In this document: positions 21,546-32,722 of the stretch, in pieces
Numbering within the stretch: the stretch's first letter is position 1
Layout of the letters: every line of letters starts with the position of its first letter
NCBI GenBank assembly: GCA_019614645.1
Contig: JABWDB010000005.1
Coordinates: 17,287,001 to 17,351,000, forward strand
From: Stratiolaelaps scimitus
Lineage: Eukaryota > Arthropoda > Arachnida > Mesostigmata > Laelapidae
DNA: 64,000 bases
Direction: 5' to 3'
Translations under genes and position numbers: made by a program
Notes under the pieces: generated by a model
What the model was told of the DNA's origin: nothing
What the model saw: only the letters and a program-made list of their open reading frames with translations
The model's database searches: none

Positions 21546-23185
21546 CTAGAACAAAGAAGAAAAAATAGAGAAATATGTAGGAAGAATTTCCTTCCAGCCA
21601 CTAATTTACAGCACGAGCGACTTTAATTTTCGAAGCTCTCCTCTGCAGAGAAGAGCCCGTACGATGCGGGATGTGGAACAGAGCTATTTTTAAACGACAG
21701 CGTAAGTTTCAGTGGTCGTCTATTTGAAAGTGCCAGCCGAGTGTAACGTCTAGCTAAACTCCTTTCGCGTCACTACAAGTGGCAAATTTGCATATCCGCT
21801 GTGCATAGTCGTCGAGCAGTGAACATTGTTTCTGAAGTAGTCTAATATAAAAACTACTATTCAAGGTACGTACTACCGTAGCAGTTCTGTCTTTCATCGT
21901 GAGAGGCAAGAACACTCGGGTAATAATTGGTCGATAGTGGCTAAATCAGGAATAGTTAATACAGTCGGTTCTGGGTTGAGCTCGATTTGCGTTCCGTCAT
22001 ATGCAAATGGTAGAGAGGATTGAAAATAGAAAATTGCTGAAAGCCAGAGGAGCAAAAGTGTATAGATGATGATTGACAGGATATTCGCAGGGTGTGGACC
22101 CGGAGGCCGAACTCATAGTAAGCTAGGACCTATTATGGGCCACTTCTACGTTTGTTCAGCCGAAGTCGCACACTGTAATTACATGCACTAGTAAACATGC
22201 ACTGTTTTAGAAAACTGTTCTAACGATCATTGAAAGCGCTCAAAAGTATCGCGGATGAAGAACGATATTAATATTACTATTAATAGCATTCTTAATCGTC
22301 GAGCCCGGTGGCCTGGTGGTGCATTCGTGTGCGCCTCGCAATCGGAGGAGACGGACGTAGGTGCACGGGCTCGATCCCCACCGTTGCACATTTGCATTCA
22401 AAGTGGTACGTCTTATGAAGCAATGCTAAAATCAGTACCGTGGACGTTAAAGGTTGGTTGAGAGTCAGCCCGAGAAAAATAAAAAAAAACATACTTAATC
22501 GAGATATTCACGTGAACTTTGATAAGTCAGGCAACTTGATTATGACGCAAAAATCGACGACGCTCCCAAGCGTGCAAGCACGATACAGTAGCAGTGAGAA
22601 TGGTATTCGCAAAGCTCGTCATTTTCAGATGCGGCCACGATCGTTTGCGGATCGTCGGCTTCCGCAGTTGTTCAGAGATAGGTGGTTCAGGTTGTGTGGG
22701 CTCCCAGCGAGTCGACGGCAAGGGCAGATGTGAAATTTCAGAAGGCACTACTTTCATCGACCGATACAACAATGGGCATTGCCACCAATCTATAGGCGAG
22801 AAGAATGAGGAGAAGATGACAGCTCGTGCACGATGAGTGGAAAAGATCCGATGGACTGATGAGAGACGAACGAGTGACAAGGATCATTTGTTGCGGGGAG
22901 CGTTCGCCGCCTGCCTGTGGGTAGGTGTAATCGCATGGCGTTTCTGGGTACGTTCTACGAACTTTTTTGTAATTAAAGGAAACGCAGGGGACGGTGCTTT
23001 GTGGGAGAGATGGGATATTCGAACAAAGCAGAAAGAGAAGCTGGGGAAAGTGATAGTTCAGAGGAGGAAGGTTTCTGGTTGAAGTGGAGAGGAAATACGG
23101 CGGGATATCTAATACATGTTCCCCTTAGGCGTGAGCGGTGATCACGGTCTTTAGGGTTGTTGTTTGTTCTGGCGGTGGTGCCTAC
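21546..23185 (-). other. intron between LA 12 and Ig1
   Basis: 1.6 kb containing the SINE at 22300-22490. Nothing else recognised. Confidence 0.83.
22300..22490 (+). mobile_element. tRNA-derived SINE (family A)
   Basis: A head with pol III promoter boxes: A box TGGCCTGGTGG at about 22309 and B box GGGCTCGATCC at about 22368. A roughly 90-bp body and an A-rich tail (GAAAAATAAAAAAAAAC at about 22473) follow. The body is matched by a partial copy at 35981-36050, which supports a dispersed family. The tRNA part cannot fold into a full cloverleaf, so it is not a tRNA gene. Confidence 0.75.
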
Positions 23186-23299
23186 CCGAGCATCCGTTCT
23201 CGTCGGACGCATCTGCGCAATGGAGTTTTCCATCGCAGCGGTGGCCGCGCTCGATGCACTGTCCGTTGGTGCACGTGAACTGCGTTGGCTGGCAGCGCC
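23186..23299 (-). CDS. trol: LDL-receptor class A module 12
   Basis: 114 nt, phase 1 both sides, acceptor cgcaatcacag, donor G|GTAGGC. The module reads CQPTQFTC ... NGQC ... HRCDG ... LHC ... ASDENGC. It ends the main LA array and splices to Ig1 as GCS-VSDIDVRVYPP, a junction similar to the LA-to-Ig transition of perlecan domain II. Confidence 0.92.
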
Positions 23300-23605
23300 C
23301 TGTGATTGCGTTTAATGAGCCAAGAAATACAGTTAAAGCCACTCGCTCATGCACCCTATGATATATATATATATACATACATACATATATATATATATAC
23401 ACACACATATATATACACATATATAACGAAAAGATAAGATAAGCTACGCGCGAGAGATGCAATTACTTTGCTAGTCTACTAAATAATTAATTACCGACAC
23501 TATTGGCGGGAACTGTGTTTACACATCTTTAGTCAGTATCGAGTTAGGATTATCACCAACATTAACAAAGGCTAGCCTACATACATCCGTCTAAATAACG
23601 CTTAC
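23300..23605 (-). other. intron between LA 11 and LA 12
   Basis: 306 nt with alternating TA/CA tracts at about 23360-23424. Nothing else seen. Confidence 0.85.
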
Positions 23606-23722
23606 AGCAATCAAGCTCATCAGATCGATCGGGGCATTGGGGTACCCCGTCGCAAAATTCGTCTCTTGCTATGCACAAGCCTGATTGGCATTTGAATTGC
23701 GCTGGGCCACAATCGTGAAATT
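23606..23722 (-). CDS. trol: LDL-receptor class A module 11
   Basis: 117 nt, phase 1 both sides, acceptor cgttctcag, donor T|GTAAGC. The module reads CGPAQFKC ... SGLC ... EFCDG ... PQC ... RSDELDC, with all six cysteines and the acidic calcium site present. Confidence 0.92.
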
Positions 23723-24481
23723 CTGAGAACGTTTCCAACGTAAATATATCATATGTTGAAGAAGTCGTTTTGGGTAATACAACATAGATGTGTTGCCACG
23801 ATATAGACGACAAACGTAAAAGCCAATGAAGCATGAGTTGTTTGTTGGTTGTTGACGTTTGAGGTTTGTTGATTGTTGATTGTCGAAGATGGCGAACAGA
23901 TCCACAGTCCGTTTCGGATGAGCGAGTGAGAGAGCAGCGTGCAACAACATATGTAGATAGATATAGACTGAGATACGGATACGCTCCTCATAAGAGAGCA
24001 ACAAAGATGACGGTCAGCTGATCTGGCAGCATCGTCTGGCAGATCTATGATACTAGCACTGACATCAATGGCAAATTATACGTCCTCTATTGTTAACCCA
24101 TGTTCACGTCAAAGAAACAAATGGAACTGTACAATATATATATATATATATATATTACTATGATAAATTCACATCATATTAAAGTTGTATCATAATCGAA
24201 ATAGTTACTGTATTCATTGGTGTACAACAACCTGAAGGAGCCTGTCTGTTTGCGTATATTGTTTAGGCGAGGATCGCCTTAAATTCTGGTTAGCACCACC
24301 GAAAGCGCATTACGCGTTCTCCGTAGATAGAATCCACCATGTAAAGCTTTCGACATGTCGAGAACAAATATGTGTTTCTGCTGTCGTCTATTATGTGTCG
24401 TCGTATGAGCTATTAGGTTCTATTTAGGTTTTATTGCTGGTCGTATCTGTTACGTGTCTGCGTGCCTGCCTCCCGGCTTAC
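23723..24481 (-). other. intron between LA 10 and LA 11
   Basis: 759 nt, with a (TA)n tract at about 24135-24155. No coding motif. Confidence 0.85.
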
Positions 24482-24592
24482 CACACTTTTGCTCGTCAGC
24501 GAAGTTGTTACAGTCATAGTAGCCGTCACAGCGAAGCACATCCATGATGCATTGCCCATCTCCGCAGTGAAATTTTGACGCACCACAAAGCT
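24482..24592 (-). CDS. trol: LDL-receptor class A module 10
   Basis: 111 nt, phase 1 both sides, donor G|GTAAGC. The acceptor is caaccaag with a poor pyrimidine tract. It encodes CGASKFHC ... DGQC ... LRCDG ... YDC ... FADEQKC. The junctions restore DQ-KLCGASKF upstream and KC-EFHDCGP downstream. Confidence 0.9.
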
Positions 24593-25390
24593 CTTGGTTG
24601 TTGTTTTGCGGCAGCATGCAGCAAAAAGCGTTCGCTCAAATATTCATTCCTATTTGGAATCTGTACTGTTTGCTTATGATATATATATATATATATATAT
24701 ATAGATATATAGAGATATATAGAGATATATATGGTTGAGTGTAGATTCGTGTACTTCGTGAATCAAACAATTCATATACACAAGTTACTAGAGTTATTCA
24801 TCTTGATTTTCGAGACGCGGCATACAATGACAAATATACCTATGAGTGGTGACATCTGGCAAATACAAGCGGGCGGCACATGCTGCATTGGACTAGCGCG
24901 AAATAGAGCAGATGAAATGAACGTTTGTGTCGAAAACACCTAAAAACATCCTGCGCTGCTCGTATGTTCTTGTTGCGGCTTTTTCCTAAATCGCGCATCA
25001 CGATCTTCGTCGCTTATTGGGAGAGGTGGAGCTGACCCTTGTGGGACGTCTGTAGTTATGTCATCTTCCACGGTGGTATCGTTATATGATCGTCTAACAT
25101 GGATGAATTTTTGCTTGACGGTTTCGTTGGTACATTAAGGTATATTGTTTTGTTAGCCATACGGTGTTTCCGCTGCATAACGCAAACTGCCGTAGAACTT
25201 TACACTACGGTTGTTATCTCTCCCCTGATCGAGGGCCAGAATGAGGCTTTGGAGACGGCGTATGCCTACTGTAAAAGATTTGCTAATTAATTCGACTCAT
25301 TTAGGGTAACTGTTTAAGGTGGCTCTGAATCTAGAAAATGAAACTGTACCAATGTATTCGCTATAGACATAATGAGTCTGCTTATCTTAC
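24593..25390 (-). other. intron between LA 9 and LA 10
   Basis: 798 nt, with (TA)n and AGATAT tracts at about 24678-24730. No coding motif. Confidence 0.85.
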
Positions 25391-25507
25391 TTTGATCAGG
25401 GCAGTCCATCTCATCTGCTCCGTCAAGGCAATGGCGTCGGCCATCGCAGCGATTCTGTGCCGGTACGCAGGTCCCATCGCCGCATTGGAGCTCACCGCTT
25501 GCACAAC
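25391..25507 (-). CDS. trol: LDL-receptor class A module 9
   Basis: 117 nt, phase 1 both sides, acceptor caaatcatccag, donor A|GTAAGA. The module reads CASGELQC ... GDGTC ... NRCDG ... RHC ... GADEMDC. Its first cysteine follows directly after the last cysteine of module 8, giving a Cys-Cys pair across the exon junction. Confidence 0.92.
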
Positions 25508-25888
25508 CTGGATGATTTGCACATCGAACGAATCGAGGCGGCAATCGATCGTAATCGAGAATAACAATATGTAAATTTCACCAAAAAAATTGCCAATCCA
25601 ACAGCTATTTCGTGTCTCGCCAACTGTCGGCGAAAATGTAAGAATGATTTTAGTTTTCTAACCCAAGTTAGATATGTAATCCGGAGTCTATTTTGACACG
25701 CATATCTAAAATATCGTAAATAATTGCAATGTTACTTTACTAAGCAAACAGCACACAGACAATGCTGTAATAACGAGTTGTGACAGATGCTAGAGTTAAG
25801 CGTAAATGTGGCCATTGCCTGGATGTCCGCTTGGCTTAACTGAAATACCTAGACCACGATCTCGTTTGCTCATGGACGACTGACGTAC
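25508..25888 (-). other. intron between LA 8 and LA 9
   Basis: 381 nt, nothing recognisable. Confidence 0.85.
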
Positions 25889-26085
25889 AATTGGCTTCAT
25901 CGGAGCCGTCGAAGCAGTCGGGCCGTCGGTTACAGCGGAGTCCTGCTGCCACACACTGGTCGTGTGTTCGACAAGCGAACTCGCCTGGAAGACACTGGCC
26001 ATGCCGGGATGAGCCCGCCCCCGTGTCCACACCATTATCCGCCTCTTTCAACGCATCTTCGATCCATTTGACCGCGTCATCGACC
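25889..26085 (-). CDS. trol: helix end plus LDL-receptor class A module 8
   Basis: The acceptor is caacaattttcag and the donor T|GTACGT. The exon encodes VDDAVKWIEDALKEADN, a short Gly/Ser linker (GVDTGAGSSRHG), then an LA module (CLPGEFAC ... DQC ... RRPDC ... GSDEA). The last cysteine codon is completed by the next exon. Module 8 has Asn where most LA modules have Asp after the fourth cysteine (RCNRR). Confidence 0.88.
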
Positions 26086-28226
26086 CTGAAAATTGTTGGA
26101 GGGCGGCGGCAACAACAACAACAACGAATAAGTTGATTTTCATGCTCGCTAGCTGGCTGTAAACCGATAGGTTGAAAAAAGAAATCCATGAAAGAAAAAC
26201 ATGGCTGGTGAGCATACGCGTCTTGCCATCTGCGCGCTTGTGTTTCTGTCAGCAGTTTTTTATTTGTTATTTTATCCCTGATTCTCTCTAATGGAGATGG
26301 TGTGAACGGCATTTTTAAATGACATCCACGTCAGGGGCTCTCTGTTTCACTTTGCAACTGTTGTCGTCTGGGAGTCGATGTGGAACCACGATTCAATGTG
26401 ATGCCAGCTGACGTCGAAGTTGGAAGCCAACGGACAGTGCGCAATTCTGCTTGATAAGGTCTTGCGCTTAAGGTATGCGCTTCGTTTTCCGAATACCATC
26501 AAGGCAATCGATACGTGTGTCATTGGCCTCCCATTTGGCAGTGAGTTAAGTAAATCTCAGTCCTCAATTAGGGATTACGATACGGCTACCGGATTCGCCG
26601 ACGAATTCTGGCAACGTCTTCCGACGCTTGTAGTATGATAGTATGCATTGAACGAGGGAGTGCTCTATGTGATACGATGAGGCTCAAGGAATGGAGAACA
26701 GATCGAAATGCAACGTAAACTAAGCACGCCGTAGATGCTCATTTGCATAACGAGTATAGTGCAGAAGTAGGATGGGGCGACTATTAATTCTTTAGAATTC
26801 GCTCTTTCTCTTGTCTGTAGTGACTCTTTGCCGCCGTTATCGTGCCAGCTGACCACGGAACTCAATTGGAAAACGTATAAGCCAATTAAATCGTGCCACT
26901 GGCAGGCCACTCCTGGCTATTGCCCGAACGCTACTCGAACTACTACTAGTCGTGAACGAAACTCTCTCAGATCCGCCCATGGCACAAGCGAACGATGGTC
27001 GTTTGAGTGCTACAATAGGTGAAGGGACGCACGAATAATGGCCCCCGAACTTTTCCACACGCTGACGTGCTGCTGTTCTCAGCATAGTTAACGTCAGCAG
27101 AATTCTTGTGGCTCTCGTTGTCGATAAATCTGATTAGCAGTTTGACACTGTTGTTGCTTCGCAGCGAAATGCGTCGAACAACGTCTCATCTTTATAGTAA
27201 TGTCTCTTTTGTGCGGCTGATATGCTGTTGCATATTCAAATAGTGCCATGTTTCCGGGACCTGGTGGAAGATACAGACGCTTATTTTTTGTGCTCGCGTC
27301 TGCACCTATCTGAGTCTGTCGAGATGCAGTGAGAGGGCAGTGACCGACCGACGACCCTCGAAGACGAAGCAATTAGACAGATGGGAGTGGAAGTGGGAGT
27401 TTTTCTTCGAGAGAAGTTTTTCATTCATATATTTGACTTGTTATTCCGCGCACTGCGAGTGTGCCACCGCCCCCACAGCAGGGAAGGCAAGCAAGCACTC
27501 GAAGGCCGTAGGGTGCCGTTACGGGTGTTTCTCGCATGTATCTAGACGAGTGCGTTTAGTGAGAGCATGGATGGTGGCCAGTGAATGAGTGCCTTTAGAG
27601 TAATGAATCTCTCGTTGAGCTTTGAGTTTGTTCCACTCGGTGAACTGGGGGGCAGCTAGCTCTTCTCTTCTATTGTACATGCAACTGTACAGGGTGTTCA
27701 GAAAGTTACGCAACCCTAGACGGGAGACCAGCCAATATTTGACGGTTACGCTGGTTCCGAGGAAACCTCTGCGTTAATTTTCCTCTTTCTATTTTGTTTG
27801 CCCAATAAATTGTTTAAATTGTGCCGTGCGCATGAAAGGACAATAGAGAATGGGGATGAATTAGGCTAAGTTACACAAAAAAAAAAGCTAACTCAGAGGT
27901 CACAAAATCTTAGCGAAAAGCTCCTGAATCCTTGGTGGAATTTTAAGCAAACTGATCATTTTTTTTTGTTTGGAATACGACGTTACTATCCGAAAATGGG
28001 TGTGTAGAAAAAGGAAAGAATAAAAGTTCACGGTGGATTATTTTGGTGAAGCTGTCAAACTTTGCTTAGTCACCCATTGCGTCGCGTGACATTCCCAGCA
28101 CGCTGTTCGTGCGTGCAAGAAGCGCACACTACGACGAAGCTCAAGATAGATAGTTATATAGGGAGAAAGCGCGAAGGCGCCGACAGAGCAGAAAATACCA
28201 AACAAATAAATGGAAAAACAACGAAC
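26086..28226 (-). other. 2.1 kb intron before LA 8
   Basis: No coding motif. At about 27690-27715 the sequence ACAGGGTGTTCAGAAAGTTA resembles the terminus of some DNA transposons, but no matching second terminus was found. Confidence 0.8.
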
Positions 28227-28354
28227 TTCTTAGCTGATTCCTCCTTCTGTCTTCGTCGCTCCTCTTCATCCTGTTCCCGTTCCTTCTGTTCCCAGTGTTG
28301 CCGATTTCGTTGCGCCTCCTCGGCTCTTCGCCGGGCCAATTCCTGTTCGTATTG
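28227..28354 (-). CDS. trol: Glu/Arg/Gln-rich helical segment, part 2
   Basis: The acceptor is cgttcctgtcccatag and the donor AA|GTTCGT. It encodes QYEQELARRRAEEAQRN, then a Glu/Lys/Arg-rich run ending EESAKK. The phase-2 end joins the next exon as AKK-VDDAVKWIEDALKE, so the helix continues for about 20 more residues before LA module 8. With the previous exon the charged region is about 95 residues long. Confidence 0.85.
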
Positions 28355-28868
28355 CTATGGGACAGGAACGTTTCATGAAAGTAGACGACATTGTATAAAG
28401 CGCATTATTAGCGTGGATTCAAGGTGTCTCTTATTATTTTTTCTTTTCCACCTGACCCTCAGCTGTTCGCCTACCTGACAGGCCTCAGCTCTTAACCTTT
28501 TAGGTATTACTATGAGGACCTGTCGGGGCCACCTTTGCTTATTCTCTTCCTTCCTCGTACCTGGCGAGAATCTTCAGATAAAGAAACTTATGATAAAGAA
28601 CTTCAAAGATTCTCCACGTCTGACAGGATTTGAACCCAACACACACACGTCCCTCCGGTCTAGACCATCTAGTCCAAGACGCTCACCACTGGACCATCCA
28701 GGGGACGAGGTGTCTCTCATTTGACGACAGGTAACTACAGCATATTGACATGGCCATCTCCATTTTTGTTGCCTTCCTAAATTCTACAGTAGATATCGTG
28801 CGCGCCGGATATGTGCAGCATGCTGTCATGGCACAATAGTGCGAGGGTGAATCGATAAGGGAACAAAC
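28355..28868 (-). other. intron splitting the charged helical region
   Basis: 514 nt containing the minus-strand SINE at about 28432-28712. Confidence 0.85.
28432..28712 (-). mobile_element. tRNA-derived SINE (family B)
   Basis: On the minus strand the head carries A box TGGTCCAGTGG (28686-28696) and B box GGGTTCAAATCC (28626-28637). A unique body and an A-rich end (GAAAAGAAAAAATAATAA, about 28433-28450) follow. The head does not fold as a complete tRNA. It differs from the element at 22.3 kb in both head and body, so it is a separate family. The exact ends are estimates. Confidence 0.65.
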
Positions 28869-29062
28869 CTGTTGGGCTTTCTGCCGCTGCTGCTCCTCGA
28901 TTCTGCGACGCTGCATTTCCCGCCATCGGCGGTCTTGCTCGCGACGTCGCTCCTCGTCGCTATTCTCGTCTGGCCGATTCGGGTGCTTAGAATGATGGTG
29001 CGTGGTGTCGACATCCTTCGGCTGCCCGGGGCTATGGCCAGGACCTCCCCGGTGGTGATTGC
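28869..29062 (-). CDS. trol: His/Gly linker and Glu/Arg/Gln-rich helical segment, part 1
   Basis: The acceptor is tttctctcccacag and the donor CAG|GTTTGT. The first 30 residues are a His/Gly/Pro linker (NHHRGGPGHSPGQ). The rest is highly charged (DEERRREQDRRWREMQRRR, then EEQQRQKAQQ) and continues into the next exon. Alternating acidic and basic residues predict a stable single alpha-helix or coiled coil. I do not know this as a standard perlecan module. Confidence 0.83.
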
Positions 29063-29366
29063 CTGTGGGAGAGAAATCGGAGATTACGAATTATTACGGT
29101 GTTATGTTACATTTGACGTTATCAATCGACGTAAGCCGCTAAATGCCTGCTAGCGTTTAGTGGCCTAACTAAAGATACAAACCAACATTCAATAGCTATT
29201 ATTATGTACATTGATTTGGAAAAAAAAAAAAGCAGAATAAAAATCAGAACTACATTACTACACAAGACAAAGGAAAAAAGACGACCAGATAAAGGTTAGT
29301 CGTAACCAGTCTTCTCGTCAATTGTTTTTAACGGCTTTCGATAACATCTTGTTAATTACAACTTAC
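29063..29366 (-). other. intron after LA 7
   Basis: 304 nt, with an A-run at about 29220. Nothing else. Confidence 0.85.
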
Positions 29367-29486
29367 AGTTGATCTCATCATCGCCGCCTGTGCAGTCGAG
29401 GATTTCGTCACAAAGCTGATTCTGTCGAATGCAGAGTCCATCTTGAGGGCACTTAAACTCCGATGCAGCACAGCGCCGGTCCGCCT
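29367..29486 (-). CDS. trol: LDL-receptor class A module 7
   Basis: 120 nt, phase 1 both sides, acceptor atcgttgcag, donor T|GTAAGT. The module reads CAASEFKC ... DGLC ... QLCDE ... LDC and ends in GGDDEINC. The acidic end differs from the usual D-x-S-D-E, so calcium binding may be weaker. It splices into the charged exon as INC-NHHRGG. Confidence 0.9.
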
Positions 29487-29722
29487 CTGCAACGATGTTC
29501 AACGGCACCAACGATCAATATCGACTTCAGCCTATAATTCGCCTGTTTTTTTTTTTGTTTTTTACTTTTATTAGCACCACACAGCCGCAACGAAACGCAG
29601 ACCATCGGTGGCCTGTTTCATCGTGCGCGTATAAGTCGAAATCTCGAAGGAAATATCGAAGTGGCCACCGGTCAGATAGCTAAAATGCATTTGCTGAACT
29701 CGTTCATCTGCCTCTTACTTAC

Positions 29723-30044
29723 CGCAGCCACGTTCGTCTTCGCCATGGCGACAGTCAATCACACGATTGCAGCGGCGACCTCCGTGAATGCAGGAGCCAT
29801 CGCCACACCGGAATTCACCTGGCCTGCACATGCCGTCGGGTCTTGCAGTTCTGCTGTGATTGGCTGCAGGGGTCCCTATGGGCTGGGCCGGCGGCTGTGG
29901 ACAATGCGGTCCCTCGTCTTGGCCGTCGCGACAGTCTCTCTGACCATCGCAGCGGGCGCTCCGCGGTATACAGCTTCCATCACCGCAGCGGAACTCGTTC
30001 GGGGAGCAGTGCACGTTTTTACACATTGCTTCATCGCTTTTGTC
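29723..30044 (-). CDS. trol: LDL-receptor class A modules 4 (end), 5 and 6
   Basis: The exon starts at the phase-0 acceptor ccttag|GAC and ends at G|GTAAGT. It finishes module 4 (DKSDEAMC) and carries module 5 (CSPNEFRC ... QDEGPHC). A Pro/Ala-rich linker with a possible N-glycosylation site (NHS) follows, then module 6 (CRPGEFRC ... GEDERGC). It is the only exon with two full LA modules, so introns between them may have been lost. Confidence 0.92.
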
Positions 30045-30644
30045 CTAAGGATTGTGATAAGGCAAAATGGCTGTAATGGTGTTCCTATTTGTACACGTTA
30101 CTAGTATATATATATATAATCGTATTATAATTGTGATCGATGGCAAAAAGGTTGACGACGAAAATTTGTCATTCGTTTCCTCGAGAGAGGTAGAAAGAGA
30201 GAGAGAGAGATTCGTTAGGAATACAAGCATGTGGAAATTCGTTGGAAAGTAAATGCCGCGGATTTTGGTAAGAACTGAATTGTAAAATCAGGAACGCGCT
30301 TGCACTGCCCTTCATATCTTTCCGCTTAGATGTGCATCAAGTCATGATTTGTATCTATTTGTTTGTCTAGTTGCTATAGTTAATAGTGAAACACTAGTTA
30401 AATACGTCGAGTGAAGTGCGTCGCCATAAGCATGTGAAGATTAAAAGCTATTACCGAAACCCCATTACCACTAATTGCGACTAATAACGATAACTAGTTT
30501 AGGTTTGTCCTTGAAGGTAAGATGCTGCATTCCAATTAGGACAGCAATTCCTTAGCAAAAGAGCAGGGATTTGCATTTAACTTTACAGTCAGTACAAACA
30601 GAAATTACGGTTAGTTTAATCAAGTCTCCTTAGTATTTACGTAC
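30045..30644 (-). other. intron inside LA 4
   Basis: 600 nt, with short TA and GA tracts at about 30105-30210. Nothing else. Confidence 0.85.
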
Positions 30645-30730
30645 TCTGCAATCTGCAGATTTATCACAGACGAGGCTCTTGCCGACGCATTGGCCATTGG
30701 CACACGTGAAATGGATACGGTCATCGCACG
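30645..30730 (-). CDS. trol: LDL-receptor class A module 4, first part
   Basis: The acceptor is cttctttcag and the donor AGA|GTACGT. The 86 nt encode CDDRIHFTCANGQC and CDKSADCR, that is, cysteines 1-5 of an LA module. The intron is phase 0 and lies inside the module, unlike the other LA introns, which are phase 1 between modules. The next exon completes the module as [11 protein letters not shown]. Confidence 0.88.
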
Positions 30731-32722
30731 CTGAAAGAAGTACACGAACAACAGATGCCGACAGATATTAGAGTTAGCCTCGCTGATAAAGGAAACTCAC
30801 TTCTCGCTCAAATGAGACACACAAATTATAAATACAAACACAAAAATATACCTCGATGTAGTTAATAACAAAGGATCCTGTGAAAGACGCTTCAATATTG
30901 TCCCTGAAAGCAATACTACACTCTGAGTACAATAGACATGTAAAATAATCTTCTCGTTCGAAGAAGACTGTTGTCAAAACTTTCGGCCAGATCAAAATTT
31001 CTGCCAACATCTATTTAGGTCTCGTACTCACCCAGGTCTTCAGCCTTTTCCCACCTAACACTACACTCTAGTCGCAATTTATGGTGAGAATGAAATTTTC
31101 ATTATTTTGTAGAAACTGCTTACCCTCGAGCGTTGCAATAGATCTCTGCTAGCGTACTTTATTTCGTTGCGTCCACCGACTTAGATAAAGCCCCCTCAAA
31201 CTCGAAGCTAAAACAGTGTTACCGTTAGCAGTCATTCTGGTGTCGGTCGGCAACGTAGAAGCACAGCAGTATTATTGGGTCTTCCGCGAGAATAGGATGG
31301 CATTACTTGCCAGTGTTGGGGCAGCGTTAGCGCCAAACAAACTGCCGTGTTTAAGTTGGGCGTCGACACCGTCAGCGTAACCATAGTTTCTTCAGCGTAT
31401 GCCTCAAAAAAGACGAACATGTCAAGGCAGCGAGTGTCCGTCGGATACTCACCGCCGTCATCTTTGTCCGTCTGTCTGCCTCCCCCACAAAGCCCAAGCC
31501 TGTCCTATGTCGTCGCTTGTCAGTCACTCATATTCTTATGATAGGAGGGATACGGGCAGATCTTCTCACACCAGCTCGTCCTCTGTCCCGTCGGCTATAT
31601 AGAGCTGCTCGCTTGTCGATTTGGGGACCAAGGGACCGATCTTCCGGAGTTCGCCGCCGCCGCCTTGCTCGTTCATGGCCACCTGTAGTGTCGGTGGCGT
31701 CGCTGACGAACTCCTAAAGACGCTGGGAGCGGCAGCTTAGGATGACTGTGTCATCGTTCGTGGGTGTCCGCCTGCCCCTTTCGGCCCCCATTTGGCCTCG
31801 CTCGGTGTAAGTGTCGTGTGACACGACTGATGGGAGAGACACATTGTGCTTGGCCTAGCCGTGTTGCCTGTACAATTGAGCTCGTTTGAGACGGGTTGAG
31901 GCGGAAGGCCTGAAGAAGGTCATCAGTCTTCATAATTAGGTGGCTCTCCTCTCGGCAAGGCAGCCTTTTTGTCCTTTTGTCACTGACGGGCCATTCACAC
32001 CCTGCTCCGCTTAAACGGTGCCGCGTCTTCGGACAGTATAATACCATCGGGGAGCACTTTTTTGTTCTCGAGTATAGGGTATTGTTCAAGCTGTATTAGA
32101 AACTAATTGGACTCGCTATATCAATAACCATGAGACACACGAACGTACGTAATTAGCTACGAGAACAAATATAGAGATTATAGAAAATAATGACAAATTT
32201 AAATTATGCGCGATGAGTTTCGGGACGCCTGTTCAAAAAATGGCAAGAGATATATATTTGAATATACAGGAATGGACAGGTCTAATGGAACACTTCAGGT
32301 ACAAAACCTATTACATCGTAGCTTGTAGACGCCAAAATCGTATCATTATATAGAGTCCCTCCATTGAAGATATTATAGAACATGGAGTGCTCAGGTGGGA
32401 CACGCGTTTATATGATCAGAGCCAACCTCTTAATTCTACACTGTTCGAACAAGTAACAGGATAGTGCGGCGTGCTTCGTTTGAAATCTTGTGGTTCTTTT
32501 GCAAATGCGTAAGATAGCCGCTCTCCATGACAAGTTGTTACTATTATATATATATATATATATATATAAATGACGGAGAATGCTCATGCAGGCCAGGCCT
32601 CACATTTAGGTATTTGCCATGGTACTGTGGGATATATATATGAGAAATTAATTAACGTCAAACAAATCTTTCGCAGTAGTGGTTAGGCGAAAATGTCAAT
32701 CGTTTGCCATCCGTCTGCTCAC
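30731..32722 (-). other. 2.0 kb intron between LA 3 and LA 4
   Basis: A more GC-balanced stretch (31230-32090) with open frames on both strands but no motif I recognise, and a (TA)n tract at about 32545-32568. Confidence 0.78.

Noticed and set aside
29661..30104. Long plus-strand frame with a signal-peptide-like start
   Set aside because: It is the antisense of the exon carrying LA modules 4-6; its composition mirrors the coding strand.
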